A stretch of 52,671 bases of DNA from ZC4RG17 sp036259475. GTDB taxonomy: Bacteria; Actinomycetota; Acidimicrobiia; Spongiisociales; ZC4RG35. The stretch covers positions 1 through 52,671 of the forward strand of contig DATABS010000053.1 of the NCBI GenBank assembly GCA_036259475.1, read 5' to 3'. Of the stretch, positions 37,607-46,092 are shown piece by piece (positions within the stretch are counted from its first letter, which is position 1; every line of letters starts with the position of its first letter). The notes under the pieces were generated by a model. That model was not told the DNA's origin. It saw only the letters and a program-made list of their open reading frames with translations, and did no database searches. Both the position numbers and the translations under genes were made by a program.

Positions 37607-38929
37607 ATGAGTGTCACCGAGGCCCCCACCACCGAGACCGAACTGAACGAAGATCCGCCGCCTCGGCGCTCGTTCAAGGAGGCGGTTCGCTCGGCCGAGA
37701 TCGACACCCGCATGGTGGGGATGTTGACCCTCCTGATCCTGATATGGATCGGCTTTCATTTCATGTCGGGCGGCACGTTCCTCACTCCCCGTAACCTGTG
37801 GAATCTCTCCGTCCAGTTCGCCCCGGTGGCGATCATGGCCACGGGCATGGTCCTGATCATCGTTTCCCGCAACATCGACCTTTCGGTCGGTTCCATGCTC
37901 GGTTTGGTGGGCATGGCGATGGCCATCCTCCAGGCGGAGATCCTCCCCGACCTCCTTGGCTTCGGGCATCCCGCCCTGTGGATCATCGTGCTGCTGGCGG
38001 GTCTGGCGATGGGTGCCCTCGTAGGGATGTTCCAAGGGTTCATCGTCGCCTACGTAGGCGTACCCTCGTTCATCGTCACCCTCGGCGGTCTGCTGGTCTG
38101 GCGGGGCGTCGCATGGTCTCTGGCCAGCGGCCGGACCGTCGCCCCGATGGATTCAACCTTCCAATTGCTCGGTGGGGGGTCGGACGGGTCTCTCGGGGGA
38201 ACCGGGAGTTGGATCGTCGCCGCCCTGGCGTGTCTCTCCATCGTCGCCTTGCTGATATATGACCGGCGGCAGAGGAGGCGATACGGCTTCCGGCTCAGGC
38301 CGTTGTGGGCGGTGATCGCATTGGGAACGGTCGGGTGCCTGGCGGTGATCGGGGCGGTGTGGGTGATGAACAGCTACTACCTACCCGAGAATCTCGCCCG
38401 CCAGGTCGCCGAAGCACAGGGCATCGCCTGGCCGGAAGGCGGGCTCCGGATCCCCTTGGGAATCTCCTATCCGGTGCTCATCGCATTGGGAGTGATGTTG
38501 ATCATGGGCTTCGTGGCCACGCGACGCCGCTTCGGGCGATACGTCTACTCCATCGGCGGCAACCCGGAGGCCGCGGAGCTCGGGGGTATCAACACGCGCT
38601 GGACGATCGTCAAGACTTTCATGGTGATGGGCATCCTCGTCGGTGTGGCGGGGGCGGTGACGATCGCCCGCCTCAACGCCGCCACCAGCGGTCTGGGAAC
38701 CCTCGCCGAGCTGTATGTCATCGCGGCAGCCGTCATCGGAGGGACCTCATTGGCTGGGGGCCTGGGGACGATCCCCGGCGCCGTGCTCGGCGCTCTGGTC
38801 ATGCAGTCCTTGCAGTCGGGCATGGTGCTGATGCGGGTCGACGCGCCCCTCCAGGACATCGTCGTGGGCGTCGTGCTGGTGGCGGCGGTCGCCGTGGATG
38901 TCTACTACCGGAAACGGGCGGAAGCATGA
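37607..38929 (+). CDS. xylH: xylose-type ABC transporter permease
   Basis: A 440-aa inner-membrane permease of the BPD_transp_2 (RbsC/XylH) family with about ten to twelve spans. ATGMVLIIVSRNIDLSVGSM and IVAYVGVPSFIVTLGGLLVW are the conserved cytoplasmic and membrane signatures, and RFGRYVYSIGGNPEAAELGG is the coupling-loop motif that contacts the ATPase; LAGGLGTIPGAVLGALVMQS is near the C-terminus. The greater length than RbsC (about 320 aa) is typical of XylH. Its stop overlaps the ATPase start (ATGA). Confidence 0.9.
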   Translation: MSVTEAPTTETELNEDPPPRRSFKEAVRSAEIDTRMVGMLTLLILIWIGFHFMSGGTFLTPRNLWNLSVQFAPVAIMATGMVLIIVSRNIDLSVGSMLGLVGMAMAILQAEILPDLLGFGHPALWIIVLLAGLAMGALVGMFQGFIVAYVGVPSFIVTLGGLLVWRGVAWSLASGRTVAPMDSTFQLLGGGSDGSLGGTGSWIVAALACLSIVALLIYDRRQRRRYGFRLRPLWAVIALGTVGCLAVIGAVWVMNSYYLPENLARQVAEAQGIAWPEGGLRIPLGISYPVLIALGVMLIMGFVATRRRFGRYVYSIGGNPEAAELGGINTRWTIVKTFMVMGILVGVAGAVTIARLNAATSGLGTLAELYVIAAAVIGGTSLAGGLGTIPGAVLGALVMQSLQSGMVLMRVDAPLQDIVVGVVLVAAVAVDVYYRKRAEA

Positions 38930-39708
38930 ACGATGCGACGCCCTTGGTCGAGATGCGCGACATGAACGTCTCGTTCGGTGGTGTGCACGCGGTCGAAAAC
39001 GTGTCGATCGACCTTCGTCCCGGCGAGATCCTGGCGCTCGTAGGTGGCAACGGGGCCGGCAAGTCCACGCTCGTCAAGACGCTCTCCGGTGCACAGCGGC
39101 CCGATTCGGGGCAAATCTATCTCGAGGGTGAGCCGGTCACCATCGACAACCCGAGGGATGCGAAGGCGTACGGCATCGAGACCATCTACCAGACCTTGGC
39201 GCTGGCGGAGAACATCGACGCTCCGGGAAACATGTTCCTCGGCCGGGAGCTCACGACAAGCCTCGGCAACCTGGACGACTCGGGCATGGAGGCGGCGGCC
39301 CGCAAGGTCATGGCGCGGCTGAATCCCAAGTTCCAGAACTTCAAAACGCCGGTCGCTTCCCTGTCCGGTGGCCAGCGTCAGTCGGTGGCGATCGCCCGGG
39401 CAGTCCATTTCAACGCCCGCATCCTGATAATGGACGAGCCGACTGCCGCCCTGGGCCCGGCCGAGACCGAACAGGTCCGGCAGTTGATTCGTCAGCTCAA
39501 GCAAGAGGGGATCGGGATCATCCTGATCAGCCACGACATCCACGACGTCTTCGACATGTCCGACCGGATCAGCGTCATGCTACAGGGACGCCTGGTCGGG
39601 ACCGTCAAACGAGACGACGTCACCATGGATGAGGTGCTTGCCATGATCATCATCGGCAAGCTGCCGAGCGAGGTCTCCCAGAGCGAGCTGGAAGATCTGA
39701 CCAACTGA
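38926..39708 (+). CDS. sugar ABC transporter ATP-binding protein (single domain)
   Basis: A 260-aa ABC ATPase. Walker A is GGNGAGKST, the signature LSGGQRQSVAIARAV, Walker B ILIMDEPTAALG and the H-loop SHDIHDVF. RbsA/XylG proteins normally have two fused ATPase halves (about 500 aa); this one has one, so a homodimer is expected, as in a subset of actinobacterial and rhizobial xylose-type importers. It overlaps the permease gene by 4 bp and is followed after 19 nt by the SDR gene, all in the same operon. Confidence 0.9.
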   Translation: MNDATPLVEMRDMNVSFGGVHAVENVSIDLRPGEILALVGGNGAGKSTLVKTLSGAQRPDSGQIYLEGEPVTIDNPRDAKAYGIETIYQTLALAENIDAPGNMFLGRELTTSLGNLDDSGMEAAARKVMARLNPKFQNFKTPVASLSGGQRQSVAIARAVHFNARILIMDEPTAALGPAETEQVRQLIRQLKQEGIGIILISHDIHDVFDMSDRISVMLQGRLVGTVKRDDVTMDEVLAMIIIGKLPSEVSQSELEDLTN

Positions 39709-39727
39709 GCCGACGGGGAAGGAGCAA

Positions 39728-40438
39728 ATGGTGACCGATCTGAGCGGACGCGTGGCCGTGGTCACAGGCGCCAGCCGGGGCATCGGGGCGGCCGTCGCCA
39801 CCGCCCTCGACGAACGTGGCGTGAACTTGGGTCTCTCGTCGCGAAGCGGCAATGATCTCGGAATCTCCTCGGCGGTCGCAATGCCATCGGACGTGCGCGA
39901 TCCCGACGCACTCCAACGGCTGGTCGACGCCACGGTGGAGCGCTTCGGCCGCATCGACATCCTCGTCGTCAACGCCGGAGTGGGGTCGTATGGCCCTTTC
40001 CTGGAGCTGCCGGCGGAGCAGTTGGACGAGATGATCGACACAAACGTCAAAGGGGCGCTCTACGCGGTCCGGGCGGCACTCCCCCATCTCCTGGAGAGCG
40101 ACGCGGCGGATCTGGTGATGCTCTCCAGCGAGGCGGGCCGTCGAGGACTTCCTCTCGAGGCGGTGTACTGCGCCTCCAAGTTCGCCCAGGTCGGCCTGAT
40201 ACGGGCCCTGGACCACGAATTGCGAGACAGTGGCGTCCGTTGCACCAACGTGGCACCGGGCGGGGTGGCGACCGAATTCGCCATGGGGCGGGGACGCACT
40301 CCCGACATGCCCCAGCTCGAGGAGATGATGAGTCCGGGCGATGTGGCCGACGCCGTCATCTATGTGCTGACCCGGCCGCGCAACCATCGCATTTTGGAAG
40401 TGGCATTCCGGCCGATGTCCGAACCCTCGATGGGATGA
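39728..40438 (+). CDS. short-chain dehydrogenase/reductase
   Basis: A 236-aa classical SDR. The cofactor loop is TGASRGIG (14-21), NAG is present in LVVNAGVGSYGP, Ser in LSSEAGR, and the catalytic YCASK. The start ATG has AAGGAG three nt upstream. It is the last gene of the sugar transport operon, so a sugar or sugar-alcohol dehydrogenase role is reasonable, for instance xylose or xylitol/xylulose interconversion; other SDR activities cannot be excluded. It is convergent with the xylulokinase gene. Confidence 0.88.
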   Translation: MVTDLSGRVAVVTGASRGIGAAVATALDERGVNLGLSSRSGNDLGISSAVAMPSDVRDPDALQRLVDATVERFGRIDILVVNAGVGSYGPFLELPAEQLDEMIDTNVKGALYAVRAALPHLLESDAADLVMLSSEAGRRGLPLEAVYCASKFAQVGLIRALDHELRDSGVRCTNVAPGGVATEFAMGRGRTPDMPQLEEMMSPGDVADAVIYVLTRPRNHRILEVAFRPMSEPSMG

Positions 40439-40442
40439 GGCC

Positions 40443-40544
40443 CTAGTCGGAAGTCGGAAGTCGGAAGTCCGGGGGCACCTTGCCCCAATCCTTCGTCGTG
40501 GAGGAGAAGTTCCTCGTTCGTTCGCTGCGGGGTTCGCCGACTAG
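40443..40544. repeat. inverted-repeat-bounded intergenic element with heptamer repeats
   Basis: CTAGTCGG (40443-40450) and CCGACTAG (40537-40544) bracket about 100 bp between convergent genes. Inside are three tandem copies of GTCGGAA (40446-40466), a GGGGC/GCCCC hairpin and a GAGGA/TCCTC hairpin. The right arm supplies the xylulokinase stop codon. It looks like a small intergenic repeat element, possibly MITE-like, or a complex bidirectional terminator. Confidence 0.55.
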
Positions 40545-42025
40545 GTGGCGTGGAAGGTTGGACGGAGGGCGGGGTAGAGCTCCCGGTAGAGATCGTGGTG
40601 TTGGCGGTAGAGCTCGGCTTCGGCGCCGGCAGTCGTCGCCGGACGGACCTCGACGAATTCCTGGCAGCCCTCCTCCACCGACGCGAACCAACCCGCGCCG
40701 ACTGCCGCCAGCAATCCGGCTCCGTACGCCGCTCCCTCCTCGGTGGCCACGGTGGCGATCTCGGCGCCGAGAACGTCTGCCAGGATCTGGCGCCACAGCT
40801 TCGAGCGGATCCCGCCGCCGGAGGCGCGGATGTGGGCCGGCTGTCCCAGGCCGGCCCCCGTCATCAGGTCCAAGCCATCTTTGAGGCCGAAAGCCACTCC
40901 CTCCAACACCGCCCGGGTCAGGTGCCGGAGACCATGGCGCACTGTCAGCCCGACGAAGGCCCCGCGAGCTCGGGGATCAGGGTGGGGGGTGCGTTCTCCG
41001 GTGAGATACGGCAGGAAGAAGAGGCCGTCGCTGCCGGCCGGCACCTCGGCCGCCCCGGCGACCAACTCCTCGAAGCTGGAGCGAGGGGCAAGGACCGATT
41101 GCAGCCATCGGAGGCTGCCGGCGGCTGACAGCATCACACCCATCATGTGCCATCTCTCCGGCACTGCGTGGCAGAAGGCATGCACTCGACCCTGAGCCTC
41201 GATGGCCGGTCCGTCGGTGGTGGCGAACACGACACCTGAAGTTCCGAGCGACAGGGCCACCACTTCCGGCTGGACCGCTCCGACTCCAACCGCGTTGGCG
41301 GACTGATCCCCCCCACCGGCAACGACCGGCGTGCCGGCTCGAAGCCCGGTCGCCTCCGACGCCGCCTGGCTTATCGATCCCGTTACGACCGAACCTTCGT
41401 GCGTCGGGGGGAGAAGAGCCGGATCGATGTCGAGTGCCGCGAGCACCTCGGGCGACCAGTTTCGAGCCGCCAACTCGAACAAACCGGTGCCCGACCCGTC
41501 GGCGACGTCGAGTGCGTAATCGCCGGTGAGGCGGAGGCGCAGATAGTCCTTGGGAAGCACAACATGGCGGACTCGCGCCCAGGTCTCTGGCTCGTGACGC
41601 GCCACCCACAACAGTTTCGGAGCCGTGAAGCCCGTGAGAGCATCGTTCCCCGTTATGCGGATTAGGCGATCGAGGCCGACCCGGCGACGAATCTCGTCGC
41701 ACTCCTGCTCGGTGCGCTGATCGTTCCAGAGGATCGCCGGACGCAACACTTCACCGGACTCATCGAGGAGAACCGCTCCGTGCATCTGACCGGTCAACCC
41801 GACGGCGTCGACGTCGACCGGTCTGATCCCGGTGTCCACCAAGACTCGACGAAGAGCGGCGACCGCCGCCGTCCACCACAGCTCCGGGTCCTGTTCGACC
41901 CACATGGGACGCGGCGTCTGGTAGTCATATGAGGAAGAACCGGCGCCCACCACCTGACCGTGACGGTCGATCAGAAGCGCCTTCGTGGCGGAGGTCGAGA
42001 CGTCGATGCCGACGACAAAACTCAT
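40541..42025 (-). CDS. xylB: xylulokinase
   Basis: A 494-aa FGGY-family sugar kinase that phosphorylates D-xylulose with ATP to xylulose 5-phosphate. GIDVSTSATKALLIDRHGQV is the N-terminal phosphate-1 motif, GLTGQMHGAVLLDESGEVLR is diagnostic of xylulokinases, ILWNDQRT and GGGDQSANAVGVGAV include the substrate/catalytic Asp, and SLGTSGVVFAT with RASGGGIRSKLWRQILADVL complete the fold. Its ATG overlaps the stop of the mutarotase-like gene (ATGA). It is the last gene in the isomerase operon and converges with the SDR gene. Confidence 0.93.
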   Translation of the reverse strand: MSFVVGIDVSTSATKALLIDRHGQVVGAGSSSYDYQTPRPMWVEQDPELWWTAAVAALRRVLVDTGIRPVDVDAVGLTGQMHGAVLLDESGEVLRPAILWNDQRTEQECDEIRRRVGLDRLIRITGNDALTGFTAPKLLWVARHEPETWARVRHVVLPKDYLRLRLTGDYALDVADGSGTGLFELAARNWSPEVLAALDIDPALLPPTHEGSVVTGSISQAASEATGLRAGTPVVAGGGDQSANAVGVGAVQPEVVALSLGTSGVVFATTDGPAIEAQGRVHAFCHAVPERWHMMGVMLSAAGSLRWLQSVLAPRSSFEELVAGAAEVPAGSDGLFFLPYLTGERTPHPDPRARGAFVGLTVRHGLRHLTRAVLEGVAFGLKDGLDLMTGAGLGQPAHIRASGGGIRSKLWRQILADVLGAEIATVATEEGAAYGAGLLAAVGAGWFASVEEGCQEFVEVRPATTAGAEAELYRQHHDLYRELYPALRPTFHAT

Positions 42026-42861
42026 CTCCCCATCCTCTCCAGCGCATCGGCGAGATCCACGCATGGCTCGACCCGCCAGAACTCGTGGTGTTCCACCTCG
42101 TCGCCAGACTGCAGTCGAACGAGTGGACCTAGCGTCTCGAGTTCGCAGAAATCCTCGCCGACGAATACCTGGCCTACCGCCCCGAGGTCGACTCGAGGGC
42201 CATCACCCGCTGGAGTGACCGTCTTTGAGAACAACCAGCCGTTACGGAGGTAGCCGAGCCGGCCCGGATCGGGTCCGGCCCCGATCTTGAGTCGTGGAGC
42301 TGCCGTGGCCTTCACCGTCACATGATGGGAGCTGAGCGTCAGGCGATGGTCTGTGGGGTCGGTGTAGGGCCAGAGGACGAGCGAACGGTCGGCTTGCACC
42401 CCATCTCGGTCCCGGCCACCCCAGGGGATGATGGCCGTGCCGCCGAGCGGCAGCTGGGTTATCGCCCAGGCCGCGACCGAGGCTGCTCGGGAGCCGTGCC
42501 AGCTGAGGAGATGGGTCACGTCGAGCCCCAGGTCTCCTTCGCGAACCACGAGCTCCTTGCCGACGCCCGCGGCGTCTGGAGGACCCGACAGCCGAACCAT
42601 CGTCGAGTCGGCGGTAACGCGGACCGGGGTGTCGTCGGGGGCGTATGTCGTCGCGGGGATCTCGGGGGCGGCCCACAGCCGATGGCCTCCGCGAAGACGG
42701 AAGAGGTCGGTTCCGGTTCCGATGACGACCTCCGGGCCGAGTCGGGCAAAGGTCTCGGGACCGTCCCGGTGCCGGAGGCCGAGGACCCTCGGACCGAAAG
42801 CGGTCGCCACCGTTATGACGTAGTCGCCCAGCCGGTGATCCGTCGGGGCCGAGTCGGGCAC
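42022..42861 (-). CDS. aldose 1-epimerase-like (galactose mutarotase fold) protein
   Basis: A 279-aa beta-sandwich protein. VATAFGPRVLGLRHRDGPE is the usual first strand pair, RLRGGHRLWAAPEIP contains the Arg/His region typical of mutarotase-like proteins, and ELETLGPLVRLQSGDEVEHH is the late Glu motif of sugar epimerases. The exact aldose 1-epimerase catalytic His pair is not certain, so it may be a diverged mutarotase. Wedged between xylA (3 bp away) and xylB (4-bp overlap), it probably speeds anomer interconversion of the imported pentose. Confidence 0.8.
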   Translation of the reverse strand: MPDSAPTDHRLGDYVITVATAFGPRVLGLRHRDGPETFARLGPEVVIGTGTDLFRLRGGHRLWAAPEIPATTYAPDDTPVRVTADSTMVRLSGPPDAAGVGKELVVREGDLGLDVTHLLSWHGSRAASVAAWAITQLPLGGTAIIPWGGRDRDGVQADRSLVLWPYTDPTDHRLTLSSHHVTVKATAAPRLKIGAGPDPGRLGYLRNGWLFSKTVTPAGDGPRVDLGAVGQVFVGEDFCELETLGPLVRLQSGDEVEHHEFWRVEPCVDLADALERMGR

Positions 42862-42864
42862 CTC

Positions 42865-44199
42865 CTACGTCTCGTGAGACCAGATGATCCGGTTCACCCG
42901 GTTCTCGAGCAGTTCCTGACGGCCCGAGACGGGCTGGGGATCGATCCCGCCCGAGAGCACCTCTTCTGCAAGGGAATCGAGCGACTGGTCTCCGTTGAGA
43001 ATGCCTGAGCCGAGATCTCCCGACCAAGCGGCGTAGCGCTCGGCGAGCGGACCGGACAAGGTCTCTTGTTCGACCATGTCCGCCGCGACGAGCAGAGCCG
43101 CGGCGAGAGTGTCGATGCCCCCGATATGACCATGGAATAGGTCGGCGCGATCGATCGACTGGCGCCGGAGTTTGGTGTCGAAGTTGAAGCCCCCGGTGGT
43201 GAATCCACCTCCCCGCAGAATCTCATACGAGACGAGGGCGACCTCATCGACCGAGTTCGGGAACTGATCGGTGTCCCACCCGTTCTGGTGGTCGCCCCGA
43301 TTGGCGTCGATGGAGCCGAAGATCCCGTTGGCGACGGCGTAGGCGACCTCATGGTGAAAGCTGTGCCCTGCGAGGGTGGCGTGGTTTCCTTCGATGTTGA
43401 GCTTGTATTCGTCGACCAGGTCGAATCGCTCGAGGAACCCGTGCACCGACTGGCTGTCGTAGTCGTATTGGTGCTTGGTGGGCTCGGCCGGCTTCGGCTC
43501 GATCAGCAGCGTTCCGCCGAAGCCGATCTTGTGCTTGTGTTCGGCCACCAAAGTGAGGAACCGGGCGAACTGCTCCTGCTCGCGTCGGAGATCGGTGTTG
43601 AGGAGCGTCTCGTAGCCCTCCCGACCTCCCCACAGGACGTAGTTGGCGCCATCGAGCCGCAGGGTTGCCTCGAGAGCGTGCTTCACCTGGGCGGCGGCAT
43701 AGGCGAAAACTTCCGGATCCGGATTGGTGGCCGCTCCGGCCGCATATCGAGGATGCCCGAACAAATTGGCCGTGCCCCAGAGCAGACGGATCCCCGTCTC
43801 AGCCATTTTCTTGCCGGCGTATTCGACCATGGCATCGAGATTCCGGATGCTCTCGGCAAACGTTTTCCCGGGCGGCGCGATGTCGACGTCATGAAAGCAG
43901 AAGAAGGGAACGCCCAGTTTGGAGATGAATTCGAAGGCGCCATCCATCTTGTGACGAGCAGCCTGCATTGGTTCTATGCCATCCTCGAGCCAGGGTCGAT
44001 CGAGGGTTCCGGCGCCGAATACGTCGTTCCCCGGCCAGTTGAAAGAATGCCAGTAGCAGACGGCGATGCGCAGATGGTCCTCCATCCGCTTGCCGAGGAC
44101 CACCCGGTCAGGGTCGTAGACCTTGTATGCCAGGTCGTTCCCCGAGTCCGATCCTTCGTAACGGACCGGATCCACCCCGGCGAAAAACTCTGCTGCCAT
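42865..44199 (-). CDS. xylA: xylose isomerase
   Basis: A 444-aa class II xylose isomerase that interconverts D-xylose and D-xylulose using two divalent metals. Signature 1 is VLWGGREGYETLLNTD and signature 2 is LLIEPKPAEPTKHQYDYD, with the metal-binding Glu; GNHATLAGHSFHHEVA and GSIDANRGDHQNGWDTDQFP add further ligands. CYWHSFNWPGNDVFGAGT near residue 50 carries the ring-opening His region. ATG at 44199 follows GGAGGAG on the minus strand. Upstream, an AT-rich stretch around 44229-44236 stands out and may be the promoter. It heads the xylA/mutarotase/xylB operon. Confidence 0.95.
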   Translation of the reverse strand: MAAEFFAGVDPVRYEGSDSGNDLAYKVYDPDRVVLGKRMEDHLRIAVCYWHSFNWPGNDVFGAGTLDRPWLEDGIEPMQAARHKMDGAFEFISKLGVPFFCFHDVDIAPPGKTFAESIRNLDAMVEYAGKKMAETGIRLLWGTANLFGHPRYAAGAATNPDPEVFAYAAAQVKHALEATLRLDGANYVLWGGREGYETLLNTDLRREQEQFARFLTLVAEHKHKIGFGGTLLIEPKPAEPTKHQYDYDSQSVHGFLERFDLVDEYKLNIEGNHATLAGHSFHHEVAYAVANGIFGSIDANRGDHQNGWDTDQFPNSVDEVALVSYEILRGGGFTTGGFNFDTKLRRQSIDRADLFHGHIGGIDTLAAALLVAADMVEQETLSGPLAERYAAWSGDLGSGILNGDQSLDSLAEEVLSGGIDPQPVSGRQELLENRVNRIIWSHET

Positions 44200-44290
44200 G
44201 ATCTCCTCCCTGATTACGGGGAGAACACTATTAAAAGCGATCGTCCAGGGCAACGCCGCCCGCCGAAACAGCGAAGACCGCCCCAATCCG

Positions 44291-44800
44291 TCAATTCGGG
44301 GGGTCCAGTTGCAGGCGCTCGACGACGTGTCGCAGCTGGCGGGACGGTAGGCCCCTCCGGACTACCAGACCGTGGGCCACGCCCTCCAGATCGGCGGGGT
44401 CTGTCGTGAGGAGAACCCGCCCGTCCACTGCCGTGGTGCCTACATCGGTGTCGTAGCCGCAATCGATCAAGAGTCGGCCCAGTTCCCTGAGGTGCGGAAC
44501 GACGGTGAAGCGGGTTCGTCGCAGGGGCAGGCGGCGCAGCTGCAGCACGGAGGCGACGTCGAAAGTCTCGAAAACGGGGTAGACCGCCGCCCGGTCACCC
44601 GGGACCACGATGCGGTCCGCTGGGACAGAAGCGCCGTCAACCATGATCAGCTCGACGGACTGCAGCGGCACTCCACAGTCCTCGATGAGGCGGCCCACCT
44701 CCTCGCCGTTGGACAGAGTGCGCTCGACGATCCTTTGCACGCCGTCGGGTAGATAATCGTTGAGCTCGGCATAGAAGCGGAGCGTCACGATGCCCATCAC
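44291..44800 (-). CDS. ThiS-like / degenerate Mut7-C domain protein
   Basis: A 169-aa protein. Residues 1-80 resemble the ubiquitin-like (ThiS/MoaD-type) domain found in Mut7-C proteins: VTLRFYAELNDYLP and ELIMVDGASVPADRIVVPGD. Residues 90-165 correspond to the first part of the Mut7-C RNase (PIN-like) domain, TVVPHLRELGRLLIDCGYDT and GRVLLTTDPADL, but the usual catalytic Asp at the start of this domain is missing and the C-terminal zinc-ribbon Cys pairs are absent. Full family members are about 240-250 aa. It therefore looks shortened and catalytically doubtful. Confidence 0.72.
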   Translation of the reverse strand: MMGIVTLRFYAELNDYLPDGVQRIVERTLSNGEEVGRLIEDCGVPLQSVELIMVDGASVPADRIVVPGDRAAVYPVFETFDVASVLQLRRLPLRRTRFTVVPHLRELGRLLIDCGYDTDVGTTAVDGRVLLTTDPADLEGVAHGLVVRRGLPSRQLRHVVERLQLDPPN

Positions 44801-44876
44801 CAGAGGCTAGGGCGCCCGTAGCTCGTTGTGCAGGTTTGGAGAACGAGCCCGCGCATGTCGAAGATCAGCACGCCCG

Positions 44877-46088
44877 ATGACCGCCTCATCTCCCTCCGCT
44901 CCTCCCCGTCACCGGGCCCGAACCGTCGGCCTGGTCGCTCTGCTCGGCGTGGCGATGGCCACCGCCACGTACCTCCAGGGGGCCCTGTCGGTCCTGTCTA
45001 GCTCTCTCATCGATGAGTTCGGATTGACGCGCTCTCAGCTCGGTGTTGCCTTCATGGCGTTCTCGCTCACCGGAGCCGTCGCCTCGCCCGTGATGGGAAC
45101 TCTCACCGATCGGGACGCAACCAGCGTCATGGCGGCTCTGTTCGGCGTCACCGCCCTGGCCGTCGTGGCCGTGGCCGCCGCTCCCAACTTCGCCGTTCTG
45201 GTTGGAGGCAGTGTCCTGGGTGGTCTGGCACTTGGGGCCGGCAACCCCGTCACCAACCGGGTGATCGCCGAGGACATCGGGGCTGCCCGGCGGGGTCTGG
45301 TAGTCGGCCTCAAGCAATCCGGCCCCCCATTGGGCCTGCTCGCCGCCGGACTGATACTGCCACCCCTCGCTCTGGCGTGGGGATGGAGATGGGCTTTCGT
45401 CGCCAGCGCCGCCATCCCGCTGGCCGGTCTGATGTCGACCCCCTTTCTGCTTCCCCGGTCCCGTCGCTCCGGGTCACCACCGGCCACCCGGATGTCGGAC
45501 GAGAGTCGGGAAACCAGGTCGGCGGTGATGTGGTTGACCCTGATCGGTCTCGGCGTCGCGCTGTCTCTTTCGGCCGTGATCGCCTTCCTTCCCTTATACG
45601 CCCAAGAACGGGTGGGAGCTTCCGCCGCCGGTGCGGGAGCGTTGGCGGCCGCCTTCGGGTTGACGGGAGTAGCCGGCCGCATCGCCTGGGGGGCGCTCGC
45701 CAGGCGCTTTGCGCGACCCACGAGTCCCTTGATCGCCATCACGGTCGTCGCGGTGCTGGCCGTGGTCGCCATCGCTCTAGCCCAAGAGCTGGGTATGTGG
45801 ATTCTCTGGGTGGGTGTAATCGGATGCGGTTTCACCCTCATGGCATGGCATGCCCTGGGCTGGCTCGTGCTGATCGATCAGGTCGGAGTCGGGGGCGTCG
45901 GTAAGGCGTCAGCCGTGATGCAGATCGGCAACAGCATCGGATTTGCTTCCGGTCCACCGATCGCCGGGCTCTTGGTCGACGCCACCGGTTCTTACATGCC
46001 GGCCTGGGTCACCATGGTGGCCGTTCTCGTCGTCATAGGTCTGCTCACGGTGTGGATCCGCATCCGCACCACGTCGCCCAAGACCTGA
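44877..46088 (+). CDS. MFS transporter
   Basis: A 403-aa major-facilitator protein with 12 predicted spans. The N-terminal half has AVASPVMGTLTDRD, the loop 2-3 motif (GxLxDR), and GNPVTNRVIAEDIGAARRGL with GLKQSGPPLGLLAAG, a pattern common in the cyanate/oxalate-like MFS subgroup; the second half repeats the loop motif as GRIAWGALARRFARP. The substrate is unknown. ATG at 44877 is chosen over an upstream ATG because the extra 17 residues are highly basic and off-pattern. It is divergent from the ThiS-like gene. Confidence 0.85.
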   Translation: MTASSPSAPPRHRARTVGLVALLGVAMATATYLQGALSVLSSSLIDEFGLTRSQLGVAFMAFSLTGAVASPVMGTLTDRDATSVMAALFGVTALAVVAVAAAPNFAVLVGGSVLGGLALGAGNPVTNRVIAEDIGAARRGLVVGLKQSGPPLGLLAAGLILPPLALAWGWRWAFVASAAIPLAGLMSTPFLLPRSRRSGSPPATRMSDESRETRSAVMWLTLIGLGVALSLSAVIAFLPLYAQERVGASAAGAGALAAAFGLTGVAGRIAWGALARRFARPTSPLIAITVVAVLAVVAIALAQELGMWILWVGVIGCGFTLMAWHALGWLVLIDQVGVGGVGKASAVMQIGNSIGFASGPPIAGLLVDATGSYMPAWVTMVAVLVVIGLLTVWIRIRTTSPKT

Positions 46089-46092
46089 GACG

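Noticed and set aside
44810..44875. tRNA-like stretch (GGGCGCCCGTAGCTC... ending with ...CACGCCC)
   Set aside because: The acceptor ends pair and the D-arm start looks right, but there is no proper anticodon arm or TTCGA T-loop with flanking stem. A GCTCGTT/AACGAGC hairpin explains part of the symmetry.
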